Shown here piece after piece: positions 18,306 through 26,640 of a stretch of DNA of 64,000 nt. The position numbers and the translations under genes are program-made. This DNA comes from JBDKVA01 sp039679375 (GTDB taxonomy: Bacteria > Bacillota > Clostridia > Acetivibrionales > DTU013): the NCBI GenBank assembly GCA_039679375.1, contig JBDKVA010000037.1:1-64000 (forward strand). Reading direction: 5' to 3'. The notes beneath the pieces are model-generated. The model did not search any database. It had not been told where the DNA came from and saw only the letters and a list, made by a program, of their open reading frames with translations. Position 1 is the first letter of the stretch, and each line of letters starts with the position of its first letter.

Positions 18306-19199
18306 TCATAAAAAATTACATCGTTTTTTTAATTCTTCGATCATTTCTTTCTTCTCCTCTTCAAGCAAATCAAGCTGGGGCGCACGCATATGACCGCCCG
18401 GGATCCCGCGATATTCCAATGCAGCCTTGAAATATGCCATATTGCTTCCACTCCGCAGTATTTTAATGATATCGATGGCAATATCCTGCTGACGCTTCGC
18501 TTCAGCCAGATCGTTCATCAAGTAAGCTTTGTATAAGGCAACAAAGGGTTCGGGATATACCCCTGATATTCCGGATACGGTACCGTCGCAGCCCATCATC
18601 AACGTCGGCAGGAACAAGCTGTCGCACCCATGCAATACTGAAAATTTGCCTCCGTTTACCCTCAGATAATCATTCGTCCGCACCATATCCGCAAAGCTGT
18701 ATTTAATACCAACTACGTTTTCACATTGTTTTACTATATTTTCAACCACTTGCGGCTTCAAATCATTCCCGCTGCACTGTGGAATATTATAAAGATAAAT
18801 CGGAAAATCCTTTGAAACGCTTTTGGAAACAGTCAGGTAGTACGTCTCCATCTCCCGGTCGTTAAGGCCGAAGAATTGAGGCGTTACAACGCCAGCCCCA
18901 TCAGCGCCTATCGCCTCGGCATGCTTAACCAATTCAACCGTATCATCCTGGCGTGCTGCACCGCAATGAATATATACAACACATCTGCCCGCTGCCTGAG
19001 ACACTACTTTTTCAGCAACCGCTTTACGTTCATTCACAGATAAGCGGAGCATTTCCCCCGTTGTTCCCAAAGGGTAAAGGCAGTTTACGCCCTTTTCAAT
19101 TAAGAAATCCGTAATATGCCCTACTGCGCCTAAATCGACCAGACCATTATCATTAAAGGGTGTAACAATTGGAGTGGTTACACCATAGAGTTTTTTCAT
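18306..19199 (-). CDS. DapA/NanA-family aldolase
   Basis: 298 residues, a TIM-barrel class I (Schiff-base) lyase. Visible motifs are GTTGEMLRLSVNERK near residue 46 (the TTGE substrate loop), the Tyr in YLYNIPQ near 137 and the lysine in VVGIKYS near 165. Family members split or make 4-hydroxy-2-oxo acids using pyruvate: dihydrodipicolinate synthase, N-acetylneuraminate lyase, KDG aldolase. In a sugar locus with an oxidoreductase, a 2-keto-3-deoxy-sugar-acid aldolase is more likely than lysine synthesis, by inference. A LacI-type palindrome lies 30 nt upstream of the start. Confidence 0.88.
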   Translation of the reverse strand: MKKLYGVTTPIVTPFNDNGLVDLGAVGHITDFLIEKGVNCLYPLGTTGEMLRLSVNERKAVAEKVVSQAAGRCVVYIHCGAARQDDTVELVKHAEAIGADGAGVVTPQFFGLNDREMETYYLTVSKSVSKDFPIYLYNIPQCSGNDLKPQVVENIVKQCENVVGIKYSFADMVRTNDYLRVNGGKFSVLHGCDSLFLPTLMMGCDGTVSGISGVYPEPFVALYKAYLMNDLAEAKRQQDIAIDIIKILRSGSNMAYFKAALEYRGIPGGHMRAPQLDLLEEEKKEMIEELKKRCNFL

Positions 19200-19228
19200 C
19201 ATAGCACCTCATAAAAAATTTTCTATTT

Positions 19229-19242
19229 TTGAAACGTTTTAA
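19229..19242 (-). promoter_or_regulatory. LacI-type operator candidate, site B
   Basis: TTGAAACGTTTTAA, centred on CG, in the 60-bp gap between the FAD oxidoreductase stop and the aldolase start. It fits the same half-site as the other two candidates. It matches the CcpA cre consensus poorly (three mismatches at conserved positions). Confidence 0.5.
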
Positions 19243-19259
19243 TTACATCGCCATTCAAT

Positions 19260-20774
19260 TTATTCAAATTTTTTTAATATCTCCGGCTTTGTAATCATTT
19301 TCCCTTTTTGCTTTGCGATATACTCTTGCGTTAACTTCCTTGCAGTTTCTTCCTCAGCTTTTTTCTTTTTTTCATCTCGGAAGAGAGACGCGCCGATTTT
19401 GATTAAAGTACTATGCAGCAGCTTGTAATCAAGCTCTCTTGGTTCAACATCATGCATGGCACACAATGCTGCAGCGGCGCCGGCTGCCTGGCCAATTCCC
19501 ATTATCCCGCCCTGTGTTCTGTAAGAACCGTGTGCGGCACTGCTGCCGGAGATGCATCTGCCGGAAAGAAGCAATCCGTTAATATGCTTCGGAACCAGTG
19601 AACGGTAAGGTATATCATAAGTGTCCTTCAGGGGCTGCCAAACTCCTCCCCGGTTGTCGTTGCCTTCGGAATAGCCGGATGCTCCGTCAGGGTTATGCAG
19701 GTCGATCGGGAAATATCCTCTGGAAACAACGTCCTCAAACTTGTGCCCTTCTATCGCATCCTCTCCGGTAATTGTATACAAGCCCTCAATATGCCTGGAT
19801 TCGCGAACACCAATTTCAGCGTTTGTAACGCTTACATAGGCGTCTTCAAAACCGGGAACATACTTAATCATAAACTCTGAAACGGAATCGATCTGGCGTC
19901 TGCCATCTATCTCACTCGCCGTGCGCTGAACAACGTCATTCTCATCGTACCCGCACACTCTGGTAGCATTGAAGTGGATACTTCCCGGATGGATGCCGTT
20001 CAGTACAATCACAGAATCTCTTCCAACGTGAAGATCTCCCTTTTCTATTGCCTGCTTTACAAGCTTCTTAAAGCCCTGAGCAGCAAAATAACGCTGATTA
20101 AATCGCGGTGCAAAGGAACGCAAAGGTACAATATCCGTTTTAAATTCAAAGTCCTCCGGATTATCAACAATGTATTGATAAACCTTATCCGTATCAACAT
20201 TCGACATTTCAAACATGGAAGAGGATGGAGACATCTTATGGGTCACTTCATCACCAAGGACATAGTTTTCTCCTGCCAGTACGGCAATATCACCATCGCC
20301 CGTCGCATCGACGATCACCTTTGCATCAAAGTGCCGCTGCGCGCCTCCCTTGGATATGGTTGTTATTCCTGTTACACAACGGTTGGCATGGTCAACAGAC
20401 AGAATCATTGAATGATATAGAATATCTACGCCATATTCCAGCAGCATTTCTGCCGCTACATACTTATACTTCTCGCGATCGTAGAATCCCAGGGAATCTC
20501 CGCTTCCGTAAGGATCAATAGTTTTCATATGGCCTGTACTGCCATTCTCCTTAACCATACGATCCATAAATTCCTGCGGGACACCGTTAATTACCTGCTC
20601 ATCATTGAAATGGAATGGAGAAATCGGGCCCAAAACACTGGCAGTAGCCGCTCCCCCCAGGAATCCATTTTTTTCAATCAATAGTGTGCTTGCGCCAATT
20701 TTTCCGCTGGTCATTGCCGACATGATCCCAGCTGGTCCGCCGCCGACAACAATTACATCATAGATCTGTTTCAT
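19260..20774 (-). CDS. FAD-dependent oxidoreductase (FAD_oxidored type)
   Basis: 504 residues. The dinucleotide fold is at the N-terminus (VVVGGGPAGIMSAMTSGKIG), and the C-terminal signature GSSAAHGSYRTQGGIMGIGQ with AAGAAAALC is characteristic of the PF12831 group. Such proteins are common in Clostridia and Bacteroidetes sugar loci; most have no known substrate. There is no signal peptide, so it acts in the cytoplasm. It is preceded by the binding protein gene with a hairpin between them. It may oxidise the imported sugar or a derivative before aldol cleavage, which is inference. Confidence 0.88.
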   Translation of the reverse strand: MKQIYDVIVVGGGPAGIMSAMTSGKIGASTLLIEKNGFLGGAATASVLGPISPFHFNDEQVINGVPQEFMDRMVKENGSTGHMKTIDPYGSGDSLGFYDREKYKYVAAEMLLEYGVDILYHSMILSVDHANRCVTGITTISKGGAQRHFDAKVIVDATGDGDIAVLAGENYVLGDEVTHKMSPSSSMFEMSNVDTDKVYQYIVDNPEDFEFKTDIVPLRSFAPRFNQRYFAAQGFKKLVKQAIEKGDLHVGRDSVIVLNGIHPGSIHFNATRVCGYDENDVVQRTASEIDGRRQIDSVSEFMIKYVPGFEDAYVSVTNAEIGVRESRHIEGLYTITGEDAIEGHKFEDVVSRGYFPIDLHNPDGASGYSEGNDNRGGVWQPLKDTYDIPYRSLVPKHINGLLLSGRCISGSSAAHGSYRTQGGIMGIGQAAGAAAALCAMHDVEPRELDYKLLHSTLIKIGASLFRDEKKKKAEEETARKLTQEYIAKQKGKMITKPEILKKFE

Positions 20775-20799
20775 TGCAATACGACCTTTCTTATCGTAC

Positions 20800-20825
20800 A
20801 GCCTCTGCTCCCTAAAGCAGAGGCT
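20800..20825 (-). terminator. Intercistronic hairpin after the binding-protein gene
   Basis: AGCCTCTGCT, loop CCCTAA, AGCAGAGGCT: a perfect 10-bp stem 18 nt after the binding-protein stop. No U-run follows, so it probably protects the upstream mRNA from 3' decay or only partly terminates, giving more binding protein than downstream enzyme. Confidence 0.6.
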
Positions 20826-20842
20826 ACACGATTCCTAATGTA

Positions 20843-22168
20843 CTATTTACCGTTCTTCTGATTGTACCAGTTAGCAACCTCGTCCAGCTTTGCCTTTGCA
20901 TCCGCGCCCTTGAATACTACTGTCTGTACAGCCTGAGCCAGTGTGGAGGACAGTTCTGAGTAATCAGCCGGGAAGAATACAACTTTACCTGTCTTGGCGT
21001 ATTCACTCCACATAACCATTTCATTATAAGCCGGCAGCTTCTTAATTTCCGGATCATCATAAACAGCGCTGCGAACCGGCAGAACATTAGCGGAAATCCA
21101 TTTCTTCTGATTTTCTACAGAGTAGAAGTTTTCAATAAAATCAAATGACAGATCCGTATCCTTTGCATACTTACCAATTGCCAGCTGCTGACCTGCAACG
21201 AATGCCGGAGCGGATTTGCCGTCAAAACCCGGAATCGGAGCAGAAGAGAATTTTGCAGCAAGATCAGAGGACTTGATTTTGGCTGCTCTCTGTGTGCCGG
21301 CATTCATAGCCAGTATTGTGCCGCCCATAAAACCGGCAACAACGTCATCATATGTCATACTCATTGTGGTTTGATCCATTGTTTTGGAATCTACCAAAGA
21401 TTTCAGGAAGTTAACTACTTTTACTCCTGCATCGCTGTTGAAAACGGCCTTACCGTTCTCGTCAAGCAATTCGCCGCCTGCAGAACGGATCAACGGAATA
21501 AATGTTTCCATTAAACCTGTTGCATTACTTCCTTCACCTAAACCTACAACATAACCTAACGCAAGATTCTTTGTTGCAGCAGAACCCATGGAAAGAATTT
21601 CATCAATCGATTTCGGAGCCGTCGGGTAAACATCGTTTCGATACCACATAACCGTAGCTCTGCTCTCCCAGGGAAGCGCATATATTTCGCCATTAACCTT
21701 TAAATTTTCTGCTTTGTGGATATAATCAGGAGTTGCAGTGATGAATGCTTCAGCATACTTTGTCATAGGCTGGATCGTACCACCCTCGATATGTGTACGG
21801 AGCATATCTGTGAAGCAATTCATAATATCAGGACCTGTGCCTGCAGCTGCCGCCTGAATCGCCTGAGACTCGAACTTGCTCCAGTGAATACTCTCTACGG
21901 TTACTTTATTGCCATATTTATTCGTGGCATTGTAATCGTCAATTATCTCCTTGAGAACAACGTTCCTTGGGTCCTCCGTTGAAGCAGGATTCAGGAATAT
22001 CCAGAAAGTCATGTCAATACCTTTTTTAACCGTGGTCCCGCCTGGTGTGCTCGTTACAGCCGGGGTTGCCGTTGTTGTCTGGGCATTCTGATTTTGATTG
22101 TTTGCGCCGCATGCTGTCATTGAAATTATACCTACCACCACAAGAATTAAAGCGATTACCTTTTTCAT
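20843..22168 (-). CDS. Sugar ABC transporter binding lipoprotein (family 1)
   Basis: 441 residues. A lipoprotein signal ending in the lipobox ISMTAC (Cys20) is followed by an N/Q/T-rich linker and a MalE-like binding fold. It is anchored outside the membrane and delivers a sugar to the permease pair encoded upstream. No ATPase gene is in this locus, so a shared MsmK/UgpC-type ATPase encoded elsewhere is expected. AGAGGAGG precedes the ATG. Repeat R1 copy 1 lies between this gene and the permeases. Confidence 0.92.
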   Translation of the reverse strand: MKKVIALILVVVGIISMTACGANNQNQNAQTTTATPAVTSTPGGTTVKKGIDMTFWIFLNPASTEDPRNVVLKEIIDDYNATNKYGNKVTVESIHWSKFESQAIQAAAAGTGPDIMNCFTDMLRTHIEGGTIQPMTKYAEAFITATPDYIHKAENLKVNGEIYALPWESRATVMWYRNDVYPTAPKSIDEILSMGSAATKNLALGYVVGLGEGSNATGLMETFIPLIRSAGGELLDENGKAVFNSDAGVKVVNFLKSLVDSKTMDQTTMSMTYDDVVAGFMGGTILAMNAGTQRAAKIKSSDLAAKFSSAPIPGFDGKSAPAFVAGQQLAIGKYAKDTDLSFDFIENFYSVENQKKWISANVLPVRSAVYDDPEIKKLPAYNEMVMWSEYAKTGKVVFFPADYSELSSTLAQAVQTVVFKGADAKAKLDEVANWYNQKNGK

Positions 22169-22216
22169 TTTTCATACCTCCTCTGATTTGGTCATTAATC
22201 GACTAATTTGTCATAC

Positions 22217-22319
22217 CCAATGTAGGCTACCGCCCACAACCCAACGAATGTACTTATTGCCGCGAATGTGAAACTGTTTTCTTGTTTTTTATTGCAATTT
22301 TGCGGCAATAAGTTACTAA
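22217..22319 (+). repeat. R1 dispersed structured repeat, copy 1
   Basis: About 103 bp from CCAATGTAGGCTACC to AAGTTACTAA. It contains a hairpin CTTATTGCCGC ... GCGGCAATAAG and a smaller one around GGCTACCGCC. It differs from copy 2 at about four positions by eye. It lies 115 nt after the stop of the minus-strand permease gene and upstream of the binding-protein gene. Confidence 0.85.
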
Positions 22320-22434
22320 AGTTAATACAGACAATTACAGTTCCCAAAAAAGTGTCAGATATCAGCAGAAAACAATAATAGCGACCATCTCCTTTTTTTA
22401 CGATTCAGCATTCCCAGAAACTGCAAACCGCCTG

Positions 22435-23283
22435 TTACCCTTTCACCGCACCTGCTGCAAGCCCTTCGACAAACTGGGATTGCAAGCAAATAAACAAAAT
22501 AATGATCGGGGTAATAGAAATCATAACTGCTGCCATAAGCTCACCCCATTGAATGCCGTACTGACTGATGTAGTTGTAAAGTCCGATCGAGATCATCCTA
22601 AGCTCTTCTTTTGTTGTAAATGTAAATGAAACAAGGAAATCATTCCAGACATAAACAGCTGAAAGCAGTGCTGCAGAAACAATTCCGGGTTTTGATATCG
22701 GAATGACCAGCTCATAAAAAGCTCTCGGTTTTGAACAACCATCTATAATGCTTGCTTCTTCAATCTCCTTAGGTATCTTTTCGAAAAATCCCCGAAGTAT
22801 CCATGTCAGGACAGGCGCCCGCCAGGCAGTATATATCAGTGCAAGCAGGAACCTTGTATTATAAAGATTCAGTTTTACCGACATCATATACGTTGGAATT
22901 AAAAGGGCAACTGTCGGGATCATGCTTGTCATCAATATTATGAACATGATCTGGTTTTTGTAGCGAATATTAAACTTGGCAATTGCATATGCGGCATGTG
23001 CTGCAATAACGGTAGCAATAACAATACATAAGCCCGTAATAAATATGCTGTTTAAAAAGTATGTCGCAAAATTCGATTGGAATAATACCTTGTAATAGCT
23101 GGATAAATCCAGTGCAGAAGGAACCAATGTAGGCGGGAACCGGTTGATCTCGCCAGTCGGTTTTAATGAAGTGGAAAGACCCCAAGCGATAGGAAAAGCG
23201 ACGATAACCACCAAAATGGCCAAAATAATCACTGTAATAGTATCGGCAGCCGGATTGCGCTCTAAATTTGCTTTTTTGCTCAT
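22435..23283 (-). CDS. Sugar ABC transporter permease (MalG type)
   Basis: 282 residues with about six membrane helices. The cytoplasmic EAA loop reads EASIIDGCSKPRAFYELVIPISKPG near residue 185, the docking site for the ATPase. The short N-terminus and six-helix plan are those of the second permease in family-1 sugar importers. It starts 2 nt after the stop of the partner permease gene, so translation is likely coupled. Confidence 0.93.
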   Translation of the reverse strand: MSKKANLERNPAADTITVIILAILVVIVAFPIAWGLSTSLKPTGEINRFPPTLVPSALDLSSYYKVLFQSNFATYFLNSIFITGLCIVIATVIAAHAAYAIAKFNIRYKNQIMFIILMTSMIPTVALLIPTYMMSVKLNLYNTRFLLALIYTAWRAPVLTWILRGFFEKIPKEIEEASIIDGCSKPRAFYELVIPISKPGIVSAALLSAVYVWNDFLVSFTFTTKEELRMISIGLYNYISQYGIQWGELMAAVMISITPIIILFICLQSQFVEGLAAGAVKG

Positions 23284-23285
23284 TT

Positions 23286-24197
23286 TTACCTTCCTTTCAC
23301 TTTCGCAGGTTTTGCCAATGCATCTTTCGGCGAGCTCATCATCTTTATATAAAAGAGGCTAAACACAATATTTAAAAGAAAAATGATTACGCTATATGCG
23401 GAACCTGTGCCTAAATGCCAGAAATCGAATGCCTGCCTGAATGCTTTAACGGAAATTGTTTCGGTAGCTCCCAGCGGACCGCCTGCTGTCAAAACATAAA
23501 TCAGGGTAACCATATTAAAATACTCCATACTTTGCATAACTACCGCAGTAGTTAAAGTAGGTTTAATTAATGGAAGCGTAATCCTGGTATAGATCGTCAA
23601 GCCGTTTGCGCCGTCAACCTTGGCTGCTTCATATACATCTCTCGATACGGTCTGCAAAGCTGCCAATGTCAAAATAACCACAACGGGGAAGGAATTCCAG
23701 ACATTTGCCAATACAACGGTTAGTTTTGCACTTATTGCCGAATTAAAAAAGTCTACTTTTACTCCTGTCAGGTTGTATATAGTATAGAATACCGGACCGT
23801 AATTGCCATTAAGCAGCCATTTCCACAGCAATGCAGCTACTGTCTGAGATATAACCCATGGAATGATGATCATCGTACGCAACGCGCCTATACCTTTTAT
23901 CTTCCGATTCAACAGTGTTCCTGTAATAACACCCAAAGGCATAACAATTATAAGAGAGGATAAAACGTATGATATCGAATTTAAAATTGTGCTCCAGCCC
24001 TCTTTAGAAGTAAGAATACTGATGTAATTTGTTAAACCGATGAATTTACCTACTGCCGCATAGTTCGTTGCGTGCATGCTCGTGCGGAACGCTATTATAA
24101 TAGGAATAATTGTTATGCAGAGTATCAGCACTAGAATTGGTGTTAAAAACAGTATTGATATTGATAAATCACTTGAAGCCTTTTTCTTGTTTTTCAT
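23286..24197 (-). CDS. Sugar ABC transporter permease (MalF type)
   Basis: 303 residues with about six membrane helices and the EAA loop EAAKVDGANGLTIYTRITLPL near 205. It pairs with the MalG-type permease downstream. The second ATG at 24197 is favoured, as GAGGAATTGTG places the ribosome site 6 nt away. It is the first gene of the 24.2-13.4 kb locus; a palindrome fitting the LacI pattern lies 140 nt upstream. Confidence 0.93.
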   Translation of the reverse strand: MKNKKKASSDLSISILFLTPILVLILCITIIPIIIAFRTSMHATNYAAVGKFIGLTNYISILTSKEGWSTILNSISYVLSSLIIVMPLGVITGTLLNRKIKGIGALRTMIIIPWVISQTVAALLWKWLLNGNYGPVFYTIYNLTGVKVDFFNSAISAKLTVVLANVWNSFPVVVILTLAALQTVSRDVYEAAKVDGANGLTIYTRITLPLIKPTLTTAVVMQSMEYFNMVTLIYVLTAGGPLGATETISVKAFRQAFDFWHLGTGSAYSVIIFLLNIVFSLFYIKMMSSPKDALAKPAKVKGR

Positions 24198-24337
24198 CAC
24201 AATTCCTCACACCCTTGCCTCTCCTTTTAAGTGCTATTTCCAGGTCATTCATTATTTAAACGTTATATAACCGCTTTATAACGCTAACCACTACTCTATA
24301 AGTATATAACGGCGGCTTTTGCTTTGTCAATACATTT

Positions 24338-24351
24338 TTGAAATGTTTCAA
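24338..24351 (-). promoter_or_regulatory. LacI-type operator candidate, site A
   Basis: TTGAAATGTTTCAA, perfect six-base arms around a two-base centre. It lies about 140 nt upstream of the first permease gene, where an operator for the whole locus would be expected. Confidence 0.55.
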
Positions 24352-24494
24352 TTCTGGCTGTTTCTCAAATGTGGTTGCAAATATTTCGTATATTTCTATA
24401 TACGCTATACATATTATCTATATTTTTACTCATTTTCTCGCAATTATTCGTCATTATGTTTAATACTTTTAAAATAGTTATGAGCCAATCCTAT

Positions 24495-24508
24495 TTATAA
24501 CGTTATAA
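24495..24508. promoter_or_regulatory. Perfect 14-bp palindrome TTATAACGTTATAA
   Basis: A CG-centred palindrome in the divergence-free upstream region of the permease genes. The half-site TTATAAC differs from the TTGAAAC of the other candidates, so it may bind a different regulator. The near copy at 24255-24268 has the same centre. Confidence 0.4.
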
Positions 24509-24572
24509 TATCCTTTCCTGACAGTCCATGGAAAGATTCACTGATATTTTTTATGCTATACCTGATATGCAG

Positions 24573-24617
24573 AAAAAAATCCTATCAGCAGGTGTTATCC
24601 TGTGACAGGATTTTTTT
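24573..24617. terminator. Rho-independent terminator (bidirectional shape)
   Basis: Long stem AAAAAATCCT...CAGG / CCTG...AGGATTTTTT with a six-base loop TGTTAT and A/T runs on both arms. It lies about 30 nt after the stop of the second importer's last gene and should end that operon. Confidence 0.75.
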
Positions 24618-24645
24618 GTTCATCGAATATCGCTGTTATTTTTAA

Positions 24646-25524
24646 TTAACCTTTTAGCGAACCGATCATTACTCCTTTTACAAAAAATTTCTGGAGCCAC
24701 GGATATACTGCAATAATAGGTGCTATTGCAACAACGATCGTCGCATATTTGATGGAATCCTCAGGTATTACGTTGTTACCGCCTGAGACAATGACTGTAC
24801 TGTCTTCCATTATTCCCCTCATTACGATCTCCCTTAAAACAATCTGAAGCGGGATTTTATCCTGTGATTTCAGGTAAAGAAGAGGCGTAAAATATGCGTT
24901 CCATTGCCCTACTGCATAAAATAGCCCCATAGTGGCCATAATTGCGGTAGAAGTAGGCAATACAAGATACCACAATACCCCAATGTCATTTAACCCGTCA
25001 AGTCTGCCAGATTCTTCTATTTCGCCGGGGAATTGAATAAAAAATGTCCTCATTATAATGACATTCGTCGTGCTGATGCATGATGGAAGTACAACCGCCC
25101 AGATTGTATCATACAAATGAAGTATGTTTACTACCGTCAAATATGCAGGAATCATACCTCCGCTGAAAAACATCGTCGCTATCATCATCTTGTTTATAGT
25201 CCTCGCAAAAGGAAGCCTGTTCCTTTTGCTTAATGCATAAGCCGCAGCTGTCGTAAGAGCCAGAGATATCGCTGTACCAACCACTGTATAGATAACTGTG
25301 TTTTTATATCCCGTGAAGATCCTATGGTCGCCTAATACAATTTTATATACTTCAAATTGTATGCCCTTGGGATAAAAGGTTATATCATTTTTTAAAACAT
25401 GCAGATTATCCGAAAGAGATATGCTGATCATGTATAAAAACGGATACAGGATCGAAATCAATACTGTCAACAGCATCAGCGTCCTTACTATACTCCATAT
25501 TGTAATCCTTTTTGCATAAACCAC
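24646..25524 (-). CDS. ABC transporter permease (LplC/YtcP type)
   Basis: About 293 residues with six membrane helices and an EAA-type loop EIEESGRLDGLNDIGVLWYL near 165. This is the second permease of an importer for oligosaccharides in the LplABC group. GTG 25524 is preceded by GGGGGTG at 6-7 nt and is preferred. An in-frame GTG at 25533 falls on the ribosome site itself. The gene starts 12 nt after the partner permease stop. Confidence 0.9.
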   Translation of the reverse strand: MVYAKRITIWSIVRTLMLLTVLISILYPFLYMISISLSDNLHVLKNDITFYPKGIQFEVYKIVLGDHRIFTGYKNTVIYTVVGTAISLALTTAAAYALSKRNRLPFARTINKMMIATMFFSGGMIPAYLTVVNILHLYDTIWAVVLPSCISTTNVIIMRTFFIQFPGEIEESGRLDGLNDIGVLWYLVLPTSTAIMATMGLFYAVGQWNAYFTPLLYLKSQDKIPLQIVLREIVMRGIMEDSTVIVSGGNNVIPEDSIKYATIVVAIAPIIAVYPWLQKFFVKGVMIGSLKG

Positions 25525-25536
25525 ATAATTCACCCC

Positions 25537-26505
25537 CTACCATAAGCTTGTTTCACTTACTTTTTTAGAAATCTTGTTAAATGTAATGATAAATATTAAA
25601 TTTATAACAGAAGTGAGCAATCCTATCGCAGTACCATAACTGTAATTGGCTCCGGATATACCCATCCTGTATACGTAGGTTTCGAGAACATCCGATGCCG
25701 CATGGTTTGCATCGTTCTGCAGCAGGTACGCCTTTTCAAACCCGACTCCAAGAACACTTCCCAGTCTGAGCAGCAGCATGGTAATGATTGTCGGAGCTAT
25801 GGACGGAAGCGTAATATATTTCAGCTGTTGAAATTTGCTTGCGCCGTCTATGGTGGCTGATTCGTAAAGGGTGGGATCTATGTTTGTAAGAGCCGCAAGG
25901 TATATGATTGCACCCCAGCCGAGGCTCTGCCATATACCTGAAGAAATATATATGGTTCTGAAATATTTTGCCTGCGCGAAAATGTCAGTCTTTTCATATC
26001 CCATTGATGCAAGAACCTTTTGAACAGGTCCTGTTGAAGGAGATAAAAGCATATAGAAAAGGCCAACCACAATTACTGTTGACAGGAAGTGCGGCATATA
26101 GCTTACTGATTGTACCAGCTTTTTAAATTTCACATTGGTCACATCATTCAAAATAAGTGCAAATATGATGGGAAGCGGAAACCCCCACAAAATCGAATAT
26201 ATCGAAAGGATCAGCGTATTGCTTATCGTCCTTACCCAGAACGGACCACTGAAAAAAGTGATGAAGTGCTGAAGCCCTACCCAGCTGCTTCCCCAAAAGC
26301 CCTTGAACGGACTGTATTTTTTAAAGGAGATCAACACACCCCACATGGGAATGTATCTAAACAGGATATAAAAAATAACACATGGCAGAACCATGATGAT
26401 CAGATATTTAGCATCCTTTACCTGTCTTAACAGCTTGGCTCCCCTGGTCTCCTTCCTTGATATGGGTCCGTTATCGCCTGTCTTTGCTGCAATTCCCGTA
26501 TTCAT
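25537..26505 (-). CDS. ABC transporter permease (LplB/YteP type)
   Basis: 322 residues. A basic cytoplasmic N-terminus (SRKETRGAKLLRQVKDAKY) leads into about six membrane helices. The EAA loop is YESATIDGASKFQQLKYITL near 220. ATG 26505 has GGAGGTTTGCT directly upstream, so the longer frame to 26550 is not used. It lies between the binding protein and the second permease. Confidence 0.92.
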   Translation of the reverse strand: MNTGIAAKTGDNGPISRKETRGAKLLRQVKDAKYLIIMVLPCVIFYILFRYIPMWGVLISFKKYSPFKGFWGSSWVGLQHFITFFSGPFWVRTISNTLILSIYSILWGFPLPIIFALILNDVTNVKFKKLVQSVSYMPHFLSTVIVVGLFYMLLSPSTGPVQKVLASMGYEKTDIFAQAKYFRTIYISSGIWQSLGWGAIIYLAALTNIDPTLYESATIDGASKFQQLKYITLPSIAPTIITMLLLRLGSVLGVGFEKAYLLQNDANHAASDVLETYVYRMGISGANYSYGTAIGLLTSVINLIFIITFNKISKKVSETSLW

Positions 26506-26587
26506 AGCAAACCTCCATGATTCCATAGTGACGAATTTATCGCCACTCAAATATATAAATGGGACTGATTATACAATTGATTAACAT

Positions 26588-26617
26588 CTGCGGGATGCTG
26601 CTTCCAGCATCCCGCAG
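26588..26617 (-). terminator. Intercistronic hairpin after the second binding-protein gene
   Basis: CTGCGGGATGCTG, loop CTTC, CAGCATCCCGCAG: a perfect 13-bp GC-rich stem 24 nt after the binding-protein stop. No U-run on the minus strand, so it is more likely an mRNA stabiliser or partial stop than a full terminator. Confidence 0.65.
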
Positions 26618-26640
26618 TCCCAACAGAATATAACTGCTTT

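Larger units (their letters stand above)
24198..24645. other. 448-bp regulatory region of the sugar locus
   Basis: Contains the LacI-type site at 24338-24351, a second perfect palindrome TTATAACGTTATAA at 24495-24508, an imperfect relative TTTAAACGTTATAT at 24255-24268, repeated ATAAC(C/G)G words between 24260 and 24315, and a terminator at 24573-24617 for the operon to the right. Confidence 0.55.

Noticed and set aside
19229..19242. CcpA catabolite (cre) site
   Set aside because: Spacing fits 14 bp but three conserved cre positions mismatch; the TTGAAACG half-site repeats at other genes of the locus, favouring the local LacI regulator.
22217..22319. R1 as a CRISPR repeat or known riboswitch
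   Set aside because: Copies are 5-14 kb apart with no array, lie after genes and not in leaders, and match no riboswitch motif I can recall.
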